A stretch of 34,420 nt of DNA. Origin: Hungateiclostridiaceae bacterium UBA1305. GTDB lineage: Bacteria; Bacillota; Clostridia; Acetivibrionales; DTU013. The stretch spans positions 1-34,420 of the forward strand of contig DBTX01000065.1 in NCBI GenBank assembly GCA_002307275.1. The letters are read 5' to 3'. A model generated the notes under the pieces. It was given only the letters and a program-made list of their open reading frames with translations. It did no database searches and had not been told where the DNA came from. This document shows positions 21,984 to 31,797 of the stretch, piece after piece (the first letter of the stretch is position 1; every line of letters begins with the position of its first letter). The position numbers were made by a program, and so were the translations under genes.

Positions 21984-22206
21984 ATTGCTTTCTATTATGC
22001 ATTCCTTTTATTTCCAGAAATATTTTGGGAAATTATTTTAGTTGAGCCATTTTTGCCACATCTTCAATCCAGCATGAATAGCCTGTTTCAGCATCTCAAC
22101 CCTGATTTCAACCTGTTCAAAACAGCGGATTCAGATACGATGTCTTCATCATGAGTCACACAGCACTGAAAAAAGAATTAAGTTCCACAATTGAAAGGAG
22201 TTGGTA

Positions 22207-22254
22207 ATGAAGTGCAGGTCCGGAACAGATGCTACACATGCGGAAAACTTATGA
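22207..22254 (+). CDS. Leader peptide, 15 codons, overlapping the next gene by ATGA
   Basis: AAAGGAG lies six bases before ATG 22207, the best ribosome site here. It opens MKCRSGTDATHAENL and ends with TGA at 22252-22254, which overlaps ATG 22251 of the next gene in the ATGA form of translational coupling. An alternative is a single-base frameshift that split one longer gene, since the leader reads smoothly into MILSALYDTF. Either way the main frame is reached from this site. Confidence 0.5.
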   Translation: MKCRSGTDATHAENL

Positions 22255-22553
22255 TCCTCAGCGCTTTGTATGACACTTTTGAAAAGTTGGGGTGGAAGCT
22301 CCTGTCTGCAGACTCCGAAACAGGCATTATCAATGTTCTGGACCGTAAAACCGGTGAGAAGTATTTAATCCGTGTACAACCGGAGCAGGCGAAAAATGTG
22401 GATATCCTCATCGAACCGGAACCACACTCCCACTCCGGCAGGGATTCTCCGGAGGAGGCCGTAGGACAGCTGTTCGACACCATGGAGCGAATTATCAGGG
22501 ATGCGCTGGCTGGAGCATCCTTCAAGCAAGAGAAATCAGATAGCCTGGAATGA
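22251..22553 (+). CDS. Small soluble protein, about 100 residues, unknown
   Basis: From ATG 22251 the product is MILSALYDTFEKLGWKLLSA followed by strands (GIINVLDRKTGEKYLIRVQP, NVDILIEPEP), a His/Ser turn (HSHSGRD) and a C-terminal amphipathic helix (LFDTMERIIRDAL). It is cytoplasmic by composition and alpha/beta. The open frame extends to TTG 22191, but that codon overlaps the SD of the leader ORF. I do not recognise a family. It ends 26 bp before the giant surface protein gene on the same strand, so co-transcription and a supporting or regulatory role are possible. Confidence 0.6.
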   Translation: MILSALYDTFEKLGWKLLSADSETGIINVLDRKTGEKYLIRVQPEQAKNVDILIEPEPHSHSGRDSPEEAVGQLFDTMERIIRDALAGASFKQEKSDSLE

Positions 22554-22579
22554 ATGTGAATTATTAGGGAGGTCCTATC

Positions 22580-25500
22580 ATGAAACGTATTATTTACAAG
22601 ACAATAACACTATTTCTGTGCACAATGCTTATCCTGACATTGCTGCCGATATCTGCAGTTTATGCAGACGACAGCTTCACAGGTACGACTGTTGACGGTT
22701 TTTCCTACTCCGCCACTCCGGCAAACGGTGAAACACCGGCGTTTGCTACGATCACCGGCTACTCCGGAACTGCTGTGGCACTTACCATACCGGCCACAAT
22801 CACCGCTTCCGACAACAACAATTATCCTGTCAGAACTGTAACCACCGGGAGCAAGTTTGCTTACGGCATCTATTGCCCTTTTTCCTCGACAGCAACCAGT
22901 GTTGTTATCTCTGAGGGGATCGAAGAAATTGACAACGGTATTTTCTATAATTGCACTACACTTGCAAGCGCGACACTTCCCTCTACCCTTAAAACGATCG
23001 GTCATCATGTATTCACCGGCACCCGGCTGACATCCATAAACCTGCCGGCATCCGTTACATCGATAGGTGAATACGCATTTTATAACAGCACTCTGGCTGG
23101 CCTCAATCTGCCAGCAAACATTACAACCATAGGTGCTGTATCCTTTGCCGGAACAAAGATTGAAAACCTGATAATTCCTGCTTCAGTTTCATCTATTGGT
23201 GATTCAGCTTTCAACGGATGCACAAGCCTCTCCCAGATTACCTTCGCCAGTGGGAGCAGCCTGGCCGGCATCAGCTCAAGTGTCTTTGCCTATGCGCCAA
23301 TTACCGCAATTGAGTTGCCTGATAGCATTACCAGTATTAATACAGCTGCATTTTATCATTGCACCAAGCTTGAAAGCATTTCTCTTCCGGACAGCCTGAC
23401 CAGCCTGAATAACCCATGGTCGGGCGAATATGGGGTTTTTCAGGAATGCACCAGCCTGGGCGCCATTACAATACCTTTCGGAGTGACCCAAATCGGCTTT
23501 AATAGTTTCGCAGGCTGCGGGAACCTTTCATCTGTAACTTTTGAGAGTGATAATACGATGACGGAAATTATGGGATATGCCTTTATGAACTGCCAAAAAT
23601 TAAACGCCGTCAACCTGCCTGACAGCCTAACAGTCATTGGATCTGCCGCTTTTTTGAATACAGGGCTGACACACATAGAAATTCCCGCAGGAGTAATGAC
23701 GCTCCCGCCGGAAGCCTTCCGCTGGTGCAGTAAGCTTCAAGCGGTGTCTTTTTCGCAGAACAGCAGTCTTGAAACAATTTCGAATGCTGCTTTTCAGCAC
23801 TGTATAAGTCTGACCTCCCTCCAGCTTCCGGAAACAGTCAAATGTATCAAACCCGACGCGTTCGGCTATACCACTGCACTGACCTTCGTTGTCATTCCCG
23901 CAGGCGTCAGCGAGATCGGCTCCAATGCATTCAATGGCAATTACGCAGATGGTACGACATCAAATTCCGCACTGTCTGCGGCATACTTTTTTGAAGCGCC
24001 GCCCACAACCTTTGGTGACAATGTGTTTGCAAATACAACAACCAATTTTTCAGTATACTATCACATAAGCAGGGAAGCAAGCTGGGCCTCCTTCAATGCC
24101 TATAACAAAGCCCCCTTCGTAAAGCTGACGCTCAAGCTGTATGACCAGACTGAGACAACCGCCCTTGCACCGCTGGACGGAGCCGCACATATCACCGTGC
24201 CCACTGCAACGACACGCATCGGCTTTGAGTTCAAGGGCTGGTATACCGATGAAAGCCGCACCACTCCTTTTGATGCACAAAGTACTACAGTAAACGCTGA
24301 CTTTACACTGTATGCCAAATGGGATGCGGCGCAAACGATAAATCCGGTCATCACCTCCATCAGCCCCGCTTCAGGTCCTGCGGCAGGCGGTACAAGTGTG
24401 ACACTGACCGGCACGGGCTTTACAGGTGTCACTGCGGTAAAATTCGGTCAAACAGATGCTTTGACATTTACGCCCGTATCCGCCTCGGAGATCAGTGCCG
24501 CCTCGCCTGCAGGCATGGCAGGGAGCACGGTCGGCGTCACTGTGACAACTCCCTATGGAACTAGCACCCCCGCAGCTTATACCTATTCAATCGGAGCGGT
24601 ACCAGAAGGCAGTATTCACGTCATAGTCAGCGGTAACATCACCGGCGGCTGGCTGCTCAAAGTCTGGAGCTCTTCCATGGGAAGCGGAGCTGTAGCTGCA
24701 ATATCCGCCGGTCTGGATGAATACACGCTTTCAGGCCTTGTACCCGCCACCGATTATACTGTACGAATTGTGGATGATAATGGTCTATCTCTTGATAAAG
24801 AGGATGGAATCACAGTTATCAAGGAACAAACTACGGATGTATCCCTGACCCCGGTATCTGCCGCGAAACTTCAAATATATATAAAGGACAACAGCGGCAA
24901 CGCATTGTCAGGTATTCGTGTAGTTGTAAACGATGCGGTAACCGGTGCATTCATTGGCAGCGCCTACAGTGAGCATGATGGAAGCATACCTGATATTTCA
25001 TATTTGTCCGGCAAATCTGTCACAATACAGGCTCTCGCCAATACAAACCCTTATTACAACAGAATAATTACCGGTCAAAATCTTTCTGCCGGAGACAATA
25101 CACTGGATATTGCCATGCAGCCTCTTCCCGGAGCTGCTCTGATCGGTTCTGTCCTCGACAGTAACAGCAACGCCGTTGTTGGGGGCATTGTGACAGCCAT
25201 GCAGACTATAGACGGCCGTCGGTGGACCTTTACAGCAGTAACCGGTACAAATGGTACATACAGCCTGCCATTGCTGGAGGGTGACGCAGTGGTGGATGCG
25301 GCGGCTCCCGGTAGCAACACGCAGCGTTCAGTAAAAGGCGTTTCTGTAACAGGCATTACTTCATCAGGCAAAACACAGAATTTCCTGCTTCCCCGCATAT
25401 CTCAGCAGGGCGCCGTCAGCGTCCGGCTATTTACCGGCTCCAACGGACAAAATTACATCGAGCTGCCTGTAGACTGGCGTGTAGCCTGCCACTACCAAAT

Positions 25501-28500
25501 GAAGGCAACCGTTCAAAACGATACCCGCACTTATAGTGCCGGCATTGAGCAATATCCCATTATTGTATATGGCGTGCCGGGAGATAAGGTCACCGTCTTT
25601 GGTGATGGCCGCGAAATCGGTTTATCCTCCCAAAGTGTCGAGGTGACATTGGATGAAAACTGCAATGCAGTTGCCTCAATCTACCTTGATAAACACGCAA
25701 CCGTTTCCGGGAATGTAAAGAACGACTCAGGGACTGCTGTTTCCGGCTTTGCAGGTGTTCTTTATTCAGTGGAAAATGGCAAAAGGACCTGGGTATCCAG
25801 CTTTTATTCGGAAACATCCTCGTTTGAGGTCTCCGCACCTGATTCCGGGAACTATGTCGTTGAGATTCACTATAACGGAAACATCGGCGTATCAGATGTG
25901 TTCCCCGTAAGTGGCACCGGGACGGTAAATGCAGGTACTGTCACTGTTGGTTCGAAAATTACAGAAGGTGAAGTCACACTTCAGCCTGATAATGCAACAG
26001 TGGGCGGTTATGTGAATGTACGTGCCTCCTATCATAACCTGTTTCACTCCACAACTACACTCGATGGCGCTCATTTCCTGATGGAAATACCCGGAGGCAG
26101 TGAATTGGTTGCAGGAAGCGTTCATCTGACAAACGAACAGGGAACAGCGGAACAGTTCACAGTAGATACCGGCACTCCCGGAATACTGGATGCAGGTGTT
26201 GCTGTTACAGATCAGAATATCCTCGCAGCAGAGCTCACCTATCAGCTCAAACTGGATCCGGATTACACTGCAGCGGCAGTATCCGTCACAGGAAAACTCC
26301 GCTTCCCTTCAAGTGCGAATGCAAGTTATCTTGGCTTTGACATGGCACAGGTGGATGGGCTAAGGCTGCTGGTTCCAGGTGAACTGAACACCCTCTCCAC
26401 TACAGTGTCCGGTTATGGTCCGGCTAACAGCAAGGTACAGATCTATGATAAGGAAGTATTGCTGGGTGAAGCCACTGCTACTGTTGAAGGCTTTTTCACA
26501 CTGCCTGTAACGCTTCCGGATACAGGCAATAACCGTTCCCACACCCTTTGGGCCCGTGCGGCGGTCGCAGAAAACACCGTATTATCCGAATCGAAGAGCA
26601 TTAAGTATAATGCATACGCTACTCTACTCACCAAAATGACCATGGAACAGACCGACGGGCGAGCCGTCAGCATTAACCCCAGTGAAGGCGTGGCGACCTT
26701 CCCCTACCTGCTGGTGCCCGGAATGCCCATGACCTTTACTCTCGAATTCGATAAACCGGATAATGTATACGATGTCATGGTCATTACAGGAGACGGAAAC
26801 AGGACAAGAGCCACGGCTGCAACCAAAGACGGGAAGAAGGTCTACCAGGCTGAATATGTACCCGGATATGTACTGGGACCGGTTTCGGTAATCTATCAAA
26901 CCCGTTCTTCAAAGGCAGATTGGTATGAATATCAGATTCTCCCCGGAGATGTGGAGGATAAAGCCCGCGTGGAGACCAACCTGCCGTGGTTCATGAAGAA
27001 TTATGAAGTCATGGAGCACAGCCTGAGCAGCGACCAAAAAACCGGCACCTTCAAGCTGAAGCTACCTGAGCTTGACAACGCAGAGCTCGAGGTAGAATTC
27101 TCAACGGAGAATGTCAGCTTCGATTTATCGGCTTCGGAGCGTGCAGAAGCCAAAGCTACCGGTGTTCCTGCCTTCCGCATTGCAAGAACCTCCTCGGACA
27201 GCAGTACGGAAAGCACACAAATGCTCAGCATGCTGCTCCCCGAAGATGAAACCGCGTATGATGCCGCAATGGTAGGTGACCCTGATGGTATAGGATTAGT
27301 TCTGAAGGCGAAGAGTGCGGTAAAGGAAGGTCTGACTTTAGCAGAGAAAATAATAAAGGGGTATGAGGTTTATGACACGCTGAAGGGCGCGTATGGTCTG
27401 GGACAAAAAGGTGCGGACGCTATGGCGGGTGAGGACAACTGGGGTAAGCTGAACCTTGCCGAACAACAGCTGACAGAAAACGCAAATAGTCTTTCTTCAC
27501 AACGTTTTGAATACTTTAAAAAAAGAATTGAAGATCAACGTACGGAGCTGGCCAAACAGGAAATCTCCAGCAGCGCAACAGATGTTGGCTTAACACTTGG
27601 TATGCTTGCGCCTCATATAAGCATTCCGCTGAGTATAGTCATCGCACCGCTGTGGGAAGCAAATGATCTTCAGAATGAAATGAACTGCGAAAACATATAC
27701 AATGACCTGAATAGTGACATTGATACTGATTTTATCAAGAATGCCTACAAGAAGGCACGGGATTGCGATAAAATCGTTGAGGAATTAGGTCACAAGCCCA
27801 TCAAAATATATGATACCTGGGACGGAGAAACACATATCGACCCCAGCGGCTATCTATACGAGGGTCTGGAGGAAAACCGCCTTGCGGGTGTTACCGCTAC
27901 GCTCCTGTATCTGGATGAAGGACAGTGGGTAATGTGGGATTATATCAAGCATGGCACGGAAGCAAACCCACAGCTCACCGACGAATCAGGCCGATATGAA
28001 TGGAATGTACCGGCAGGGCAGTATAAGGTAGTCTATACAAAGAACGGTTATGAGACGGCCGAGAGCGAGGTAATGACCATTCCCCCGCCACGCACGGATG
28101 TCAACATCGGGATGCAGTCTCAAAGTGCACCCGTGGTTTCAAAGGTTACGGCTGCCGCAGGCGGAACTGCCATCGAGGTTGCATTCAGCCAATATATGCT
28201 AAGCAGTGGCTTGTTGACAGGTACAGCTATTACGGTAACCGATCAGGGAGGACAGCCTGTCACGGGCAGCATACAGGCCGTAACGGCAGGTTCTGCGCCC
28301 GGCGGTACGTCTCTGGCACTGGCGGCGCATTTCGTGCCTGACACGCAGCTGTCAACCGGAACAGTCTATAGCGTTACAGTTGATCATTCGGTTAAAAACT
28401 ATGCCGGGCGGGAAATGAGTTCGGATTCCGGCGTCAGCGTCACTGTCCCCGCAACGGCGCCCCAGCCAGCAATAACTGCCGTCAGTCCTGCCTGTGGTCT

Positions 28501-30646
28501 TGAAGCCGGTGGAACAAAGGTATGCATCACAGGAAACAACTTTTTAAATGCAACTGCAGTAAAGTTCGGATCGGCTGCGGCGGCAGAATTCAGCGTCCGG
28601 TCCGACGGGCAAATCATGGCCATCGCTCCTGCAGGCAGCGGCACTGCAGCGGTTGCAGTAACAACAGCAGGCGGTGAAAGCGGAAGCGTCGGATTTACAT
28701 ATTACTCTGCCGCAGCACAGACAATACCCGGCGTGACGTCAGTCAGTCCCTCCAGCGGCCCCTCGGAAGGCGGAAACACTATCGCCATCAGCGGAACCGG
28801 CTTTACAGGCGTAAATTCCGTTTATTTCGGCTCAACCGAGGCAACCGGAGTAAATGTAGTTAGTGATACGCAAATCACAGCCAAAGTTCCCGTGGGAGTG
28901 GGCGTAAAAAATATCAGTGTCAGTAAGCCGACAGCTGCCAGTAATGCACGTGAAACAGTGGCCTATACTTATCTGGCTGCTGCCGAGCAGCCGGTAGGTG
29001 AATCGGGCGCACTGATGCAGACGGCAAATGGCGGTGGAACTCTGCTTATCCCGTCAGGTGCTTTTACCTCGCAACAGAAGGTTACATTATCCGAAAAACC
29101 TGAAAGCGATTTTACCGTTCCATCCGGTTATGTAATGGTGGGTGGTCCCATCATGGTACTTTTTGAAAGCATGCTTCCATCGCTCCCGGTTACCTTGTCT
29201 GTCTCCTGTGACTTATCCGAAATGCCGTCAGGTTATACGACAGCTATCTATAAAAATGGCAGTGCAGGGGCATTAAGCACAGCTATGAACGGTTTGAACG
29301 CTACTGCCGATATCACCGAGTCCGGCCTTTATGCCGTGCTTGCAAAAGCGCCTGCATCAGGAACCGGAACTGGAGAAAACACGGTCACCGGCGGAAATTC
29401 AAGCTCCGGTGGTACAACTGCAGGTACAGAAGCAATTTCTTCAACAGGTACCGGCATTCAATTATCAGGCACTGACAGCAAGGTCGTCGTAACAGTTGAA
29501 GCAACGCTGAGTGCCTCAGGCGCCGCTATAGCAGAGATCAGTCCGGATCTGCTGGACGCAGCCTTTCTGAGGTCAAAAGCGGATAATACAGGTATAAAAA
29601 AAGTAGTGGTAAATATCCCCGAGGTTGAAGGAGCAAAAAGTTACGAGCCGGTTTTGCCAGTTAGCTTTTTCGTAGAGGTCAATAGATCCAAAGCAATTGA
29701 AATAAAAACCCCGATCGGAAGTGTAACCATTCAAGGCAATATGCTCACAGAACGAGAAACAAAAGGGGTGAAGAAGGTTTCCATCAGCATAACCTCAATT
29801 GACAGGAACACTCTTTCTGCAGAAATCCAATTACTAATTGGAAACAAGCCGGTTATCGGACTGCAAATGAAGCTGGATGGCAAAGAAGCTTCCTGGAAGA
29901 ATCCCAATGCTCCCGTCAGAATATCCGTTCCTTATGTCCCGACAGCAGCGGAACTGGCCTCCCCGGAGCACATTGTCATATGGTATATCGACGGAAGCGG
30001 AAAGGCAGTCTGCATACCTGACGGGCACTACGATGCCGCTTCCGGCACTGTGACTTTTACAACCACTCATTTCAGCAGCTACGCCATTGGCTATAATAAA
30101 GCAAGCTTCAGGGATGTGGCCGATAAGGCATGGTATGCGAAAGCAGTTGGCTTTATAGCCGCAAGAAATATAACAGGCGGCACAGGCAACGGGAATTACA
30201 GTCCCGACTCCAGACTGACCAGAGGTGAATTCATCGTCATGCTGTTAAAAGCCTGCGATATTGAGCTCGACACAAGCCCGAAGAATAATTTCTCCGACGC
30301 GGGTAACACCTGGTACACGGGTTATCTGGCTGCAGCAAAGAGCTTGGACATCTCAGGTGGCATCGGGGACAACAGGTTCGCTCCAAATGCGCAAATCACC
30401 CGTCAGGAAATGTTTACCCTATTATATAAGGCCCTGAAAGCAGTCGGCAAATTACCTTCAGACACGACAGGGAAATCTCTCGTAGCCTTTAGTGATAAGG
30501 ACAGGATAGCCGTCTGGGCCAGGGATGCCATGTCGGCAATGGTCAAATCCGGGATCGTTAGCGGCAGTAGCGGAAAGCTCTCTCCGACAGATACTGCCAC
30601 CAGGGCTCAGATGGCTCAGGTACTTTACAATCTGTTGGCTAAGTAG
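22580..30646 (+). CDS. Giant secreted multidomain S-layer-homology surface protein
   Basis: 2688 residues, SD GGGAGG before ATG 22580. Signal peptide 1-29 (cleavage after AVYA). Then: BspA-type leucine-rich repeats (about 50-490, units like IGDSAFNGCTSLSQITF); an InlB-type repeat (about 512-583, FKGWYTDESRTTPFD ... LYAKW); IPT/TIG domain 1 (587-670); carboxypeptidase-regulatory-like and other beta domains (about 676-1130); a DUF11-like domain (about 1130-1270); further beta domains; an unusual helical block (about 1573-1760); an SbsA-type Ig-like domain (about 1850-1960); IPT/TIG 2 and 3 (1965-2130); a ZU5-like domain (2140-2260); a Gly/Ser/Thr linker; and three SLH domains (2508-2688) with NITGGTGNGNYSPDSRLTRG and two relatives, which bind pyruvylated wall polymer. 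Likely an adhesin or S-layer-associated scaffold. No protease or glycosidase motif seen. One intact frame. Confidence 0.93.
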   Translation: MKRIIYKTITLFLCTMLILTLLPISAVYADDSFTGTTVDGFSYSATPANGETPAFATITGYSGTAVALTIPATITASDNNNYPVRTVTTGSKFAYGIYCPFSSTATSVVISEGIEEIDNGIFYNCTTLASATLPSTLKTIGHHVFTGTRLTSINLPASVTSIGEYAFYNSTLAGLNLPANITTIGAVSFAGTKIENLIIPASVSSIGDSAFNGCTSLSQITFASGSSLAGISSSVFAYAPITAIELPDSITSINTAAFYHCTKLESISLPDSLTSLNNPWSGEYGVFQECTSLGAITIPFGVTQIGFNSFAGCGNLSSVTFESDNTMTEIMGYAFMNCQKLNAVNLPDSLTVIGSAAFLNTGLTHIEIPAGVMTLPPEAFRWCSKLQAVSFSQNSSLETISNAAFQHCISLTSLQLPETVKCIKPDAFGYTTALTFVVIPAGVSEIGSNAFNGNYADGTTSNSALSAAYFFEAPPTTFGDNVFANTTTNFSVYYHISREASWASFNAYNKAPFVKLTLKLYDQTETTALAPLDGAAHITVPTATTRIGFEFKGWYTDESRTTPFDAQSTTVNADFTLYAKWDAAQTINPVITSISPASGPAAGGTSVTLTGTGFTGVTAVKFGQTDALTFTPVSASEISAASPAGMAGSTVGVTVTTPYGTSTPAAYTYSIGAVPEGSIHVIVSGNITGGWLLKVWSSSMGSGAVAAISAGLDEYTLSGLVPATDYTVRIVDDNGLSLDKEDGITVIKEQTTDVSLTPVSAAKLQIYIKDNSGNALSGIRVVVNDAVTGAFIGSAYSEHDGSIPDISYLSGKSVTIQALANTNPYYNRIITGQNLSAGDNTLDIAMQPLPGAALIGSVLDSNSNAVVGGIVTAMQTIDGRRWTFTAVTGTNGTYSLPLLEGDAVVDAAAPGSNTQRSVKGVSVTGITSSGKTQNFLLPRISQQGAVSVRLFTGSNGQNYIELPVDWRVACHYQMKATVQNDTRTYSAGIEQYPIIVYGVPGDKVTVFGDGREIGLSSQSVEVTLDENCNAVASIYLDKHATVSGNVKNDSGTAVSGFAGVLYSVENGKRTWVSSFYSETSSFEVSAPDSGNYVVEIHYNGNIGVSDVFPVSGTGTVNAGTVTVGSKITEGEVTLQPDNATVGGYVNVRASYHNLFHSTTTLDGAHFLMEIPGGSELVAGSVHLTNEQGTAEQFTVDTGTPGILDAGVAVTDQNILAAELTYQLKLDPDYTAAAVSVTGKLRFPSSANASYLGFDMAQVDGLRLLVPGELNTLSTTVSGYGPANSKVQIYDKEVLLGEATATVEGFFTLPVTLPDTGNNRSHTLWARAAVAENTVLSESKSIKYNAYATLLTKMTMEQTDGRAVSINPSEGVATFPYLLVPGMPMTFTLEFDKPDNVYDVMVITGDGNRTRATAATKDGKKVYQAEYVPGYVLGPVSVIYQTRSSKADWYEYQILPGDVEDKARVETNLPWFMKNYEVMEHSLSSDQKTGTFKLKLPELDNAELEVEFSTENVSFDLSASERAEAKATGVPAFRIARTSSDSSTESTQMLSMLLPEDETAYDAAMVGDPDGIGLVLKAKSAVKEGLTLAEKIIKGYEVYDTLKGAYGLGQKGADAMAGEDNWGKLNLAEQQLTENANSLSSQRFEYFKKRIEDQRTELAKQEISSSATDVGLTLGMLAPHISIPLSIVIAPLWEANDLQNEMNCENIYNDLNSDIDTDFIKNAYKKARDCDKIVEELGHKPIKIYDTWDGETHIDPSGYLYEGLEENRLAGVTATLLYLDEGQWVMWDYIKHGTEANPQLTDESGRYEWNVPAGQYKVVYTKNGYETAESEVMTIPPPRTDVNIGMQSQSAPVVSKVTAAAGGTAIEVAFSQYMLSSGLLTGTAITVTDQGGQPVTGSIQAVTAGSAPGGTSLALAAHFVPDTQLSTGTVYSVTVDHSVKNYAGREMSSDSGVSVTVPATAPQPAITAVSPACGLEAGGTKVCITGNNFLNATAVKFGSAAAAEFSVRSDGQIMAIAPAGSGTAAVAVTTAGGESGSVGFTYYSAAAQTIPGVTSVSPSSGPSEGGNTIAISGTGFTGVNSVYFGSTEATGVNVVSDTQITAKVPVGVGVKNISVSKPTAASNARETVAYTYLAAAEQPVGESGALMQTANGGGTLLIPSGAFTSQQKVTLSEKPESDFTVPSGYVMVGGPIMVLFESMLPSLPVTLSVSCDLSEMPSGYTTAIYKNGSAGALSTAMNGLNATADITESGLYAVLAKAPASGTGTGENTVTGGNSSSGGTTAGTEAISSTGTGIQLSGTDSKVVVTVEATLSASGAAIAEISPDLLDAAFLRSKADNTGIKKVVVNIPEVEGAKSYEPVLPVSFFVEVNRSKAIEIKTPIGSVTIQGNMLTERETKGVKKVSISITSIDRNTLSAEIQLLIGNKPVIGLQMKLDGKEASWKNPNAPVRISVPYVPTAAELASPEHIVIWYIDGSGKAVCIPDGHYDAASGTVTFTTTHFSSYAIGYNKASFRDVADKAWYAKAVGFIAARNITGGTGNGNYSPDSRLTRGEFIVMLLKACDIELDTSPKNNFSDAGNTWYTGYLAAAKSLDISGGIGDNRFAPNAQITRQEMFTLLYKALKAVGKLPSDTTGKSLVAFSDKDRIAVWARDAMSAMVKSGIVSGSSGKLSPTDTATRAQMAQVLYNLLAK

Positions 30647-30714
30647 AACGTTGAGTCATCGTTGCATGTGAAGTAAGCTGAATTACTGTTGAATAATCCC
30701 TGTATTCTCTGTGA

Positions 30715-30750
30715 AAGGCCTTGAAACGCAAATGTTTCAAGGCCTTATTT
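30715..30750 (+). terminator. Terminator of the giant surface protein gene
   Basis: Perfect 13-bp stem AAGGCCTTGAAAC / GTTTCAAGGCCTT with loop GCAAAT, 68 bp past the stop, followed by ATTTAAG. The T-run is weak. Nearby 30761-30820 (minus) is a 19-codon frame with AAGGTG before its ATG, too short to call. Confidence 0.7.
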
Positions 30751-30856
30751 AAGTCTCATTTTACAGTAATTTCCTTGCTTTATTACTGGTAATAAGTTTC
30801 TCTTTGATCATTTTATCCATACATCACCTTACCAACCTGATTTATTCAACTTTTGT

Positions 30857-31690
30857 TTATTCCCTGAATGCACCGCGCAACAGATTGATTTCTTCCGCAT
30901 ATCCATCAAGCTCGTTTGGTGTTTCGAGGAAAAAAGGCAAATGGCACAGCAGCGGATGGTTGATAATATTGGTAATCGTTGAAAGGCCCAGCTCTCCCTG
31001 CCCTATTTTTTCATGGCGGTCCTTGCGGCTGCCGAAAGCATTCTTGCTGTCATTGAGATGAACCGCATGGAGCCTTTCCAGTCCAATGACCGTGTCAAAC
31101 TCGAAAAGCACACCGTCGAGATCATTCACAATATCGTACCCGGCATCATGAACATGGCAGGTATCCAGGCATACGCCCATTTTTTCGTTCAATTCCACCC
31201 TGTCAATGATCTGCCGGAGTTGCTCGAAGGTACCTCCAACTTCACTGCCTTTGCCCGACATCGTTTCAAGCAGGACGAGAGTAGTATGCTCCAGTCTCAG
31301 TATTTTGTTCAGCAAATCCGCTATAAGCACGATTCCGGCCTCAATTCCCTGTCCGACATGGCTGCCTGGATGGAAGTTGTAATAGCTGTTGGGTGTGTAT
31401 TCCATGCGAAGCAGATCGTCAGCCATCACCTCAAGCGCGAACTCCTTTACACGTGCATCGGCTGAGCACGGATTCAAGGTGTAAGGCGCATGCGCCATAA
31501 TCGGCACAAAATGATTTTCACAAGCCAGTGCTAAAAATGAGGTTACATCCTCTATATTCATGTCCTTGGCCTTGCCGCCTCTTGGATTGCGTGTAAAAAA
31601 TTGAAAGGTATCGGCCCCGATGCTCAAGGCTTCCTTCCCAATATGCATGTAACCGCCCGAAGCGGATAAGTGACAGCCTATATGAAGCAT
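30857..31690 (-). CDS. nfo: Deoxyribonuclease IV (endonuclease IV, AP endonuclease)
   Basis: 277 residues from ATG 31690 (MLHIGCHLSASGGY), with AAGGAG eight bases upstream; the 37-residue extension to 31801 is outside the family pattern. Metal-site motifs in order: IGCHLS, TRNPRG, HAPYTLN, NFHPGSHVGQG, LLETMSGKGSEVGG, CLDTCHVHDAGYD, HLNDSKNAFGSRKDRHEKIG and FFLETP, giving the three-zinc TIM barrel of Nfo. It cleaves 5' to abasic sites and removes 3' blocking groups in base excision repair. Length is typical (about 280). It follows ogt on the same strand with a 107-bp gap, so the two repair genes probably share a transcript. Confidence 0.96.
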   Translation of the reverse strand: MLHIGCHLSASGGYMHIGKEALSIGADTFQFFTRNPRGGKAKDMNIEDVTSFLALACENHFVPIMAHAPYTLNPCSADARVKEFALEVMADDLLRMEYTPNSYYNFHPGSHVGQGIEAGIVLIADLLNKILRLEHTTLVLLETMSGKGSEVGGTFEQLRQIIDRVELNEKMGVCLDTCHVHDAGYDIVNDLDGVLFEFDTVIGLERLHAVHLNDSKNAFGSRKDRHEKIGQGELGLSTITNIINHPLLCHLPFFLETPNELDGYAEEINLLRGAFRE

Positions 31691-31797
31691 TTCAACGACT
31701 CCTTCAAGATACTCCGGAATAAAATCTACGTATACATTATACCCAGTTCCTATTTTGTAAAACAATGCTTGTCCATAGTGAAACAAATCCGATTCCC

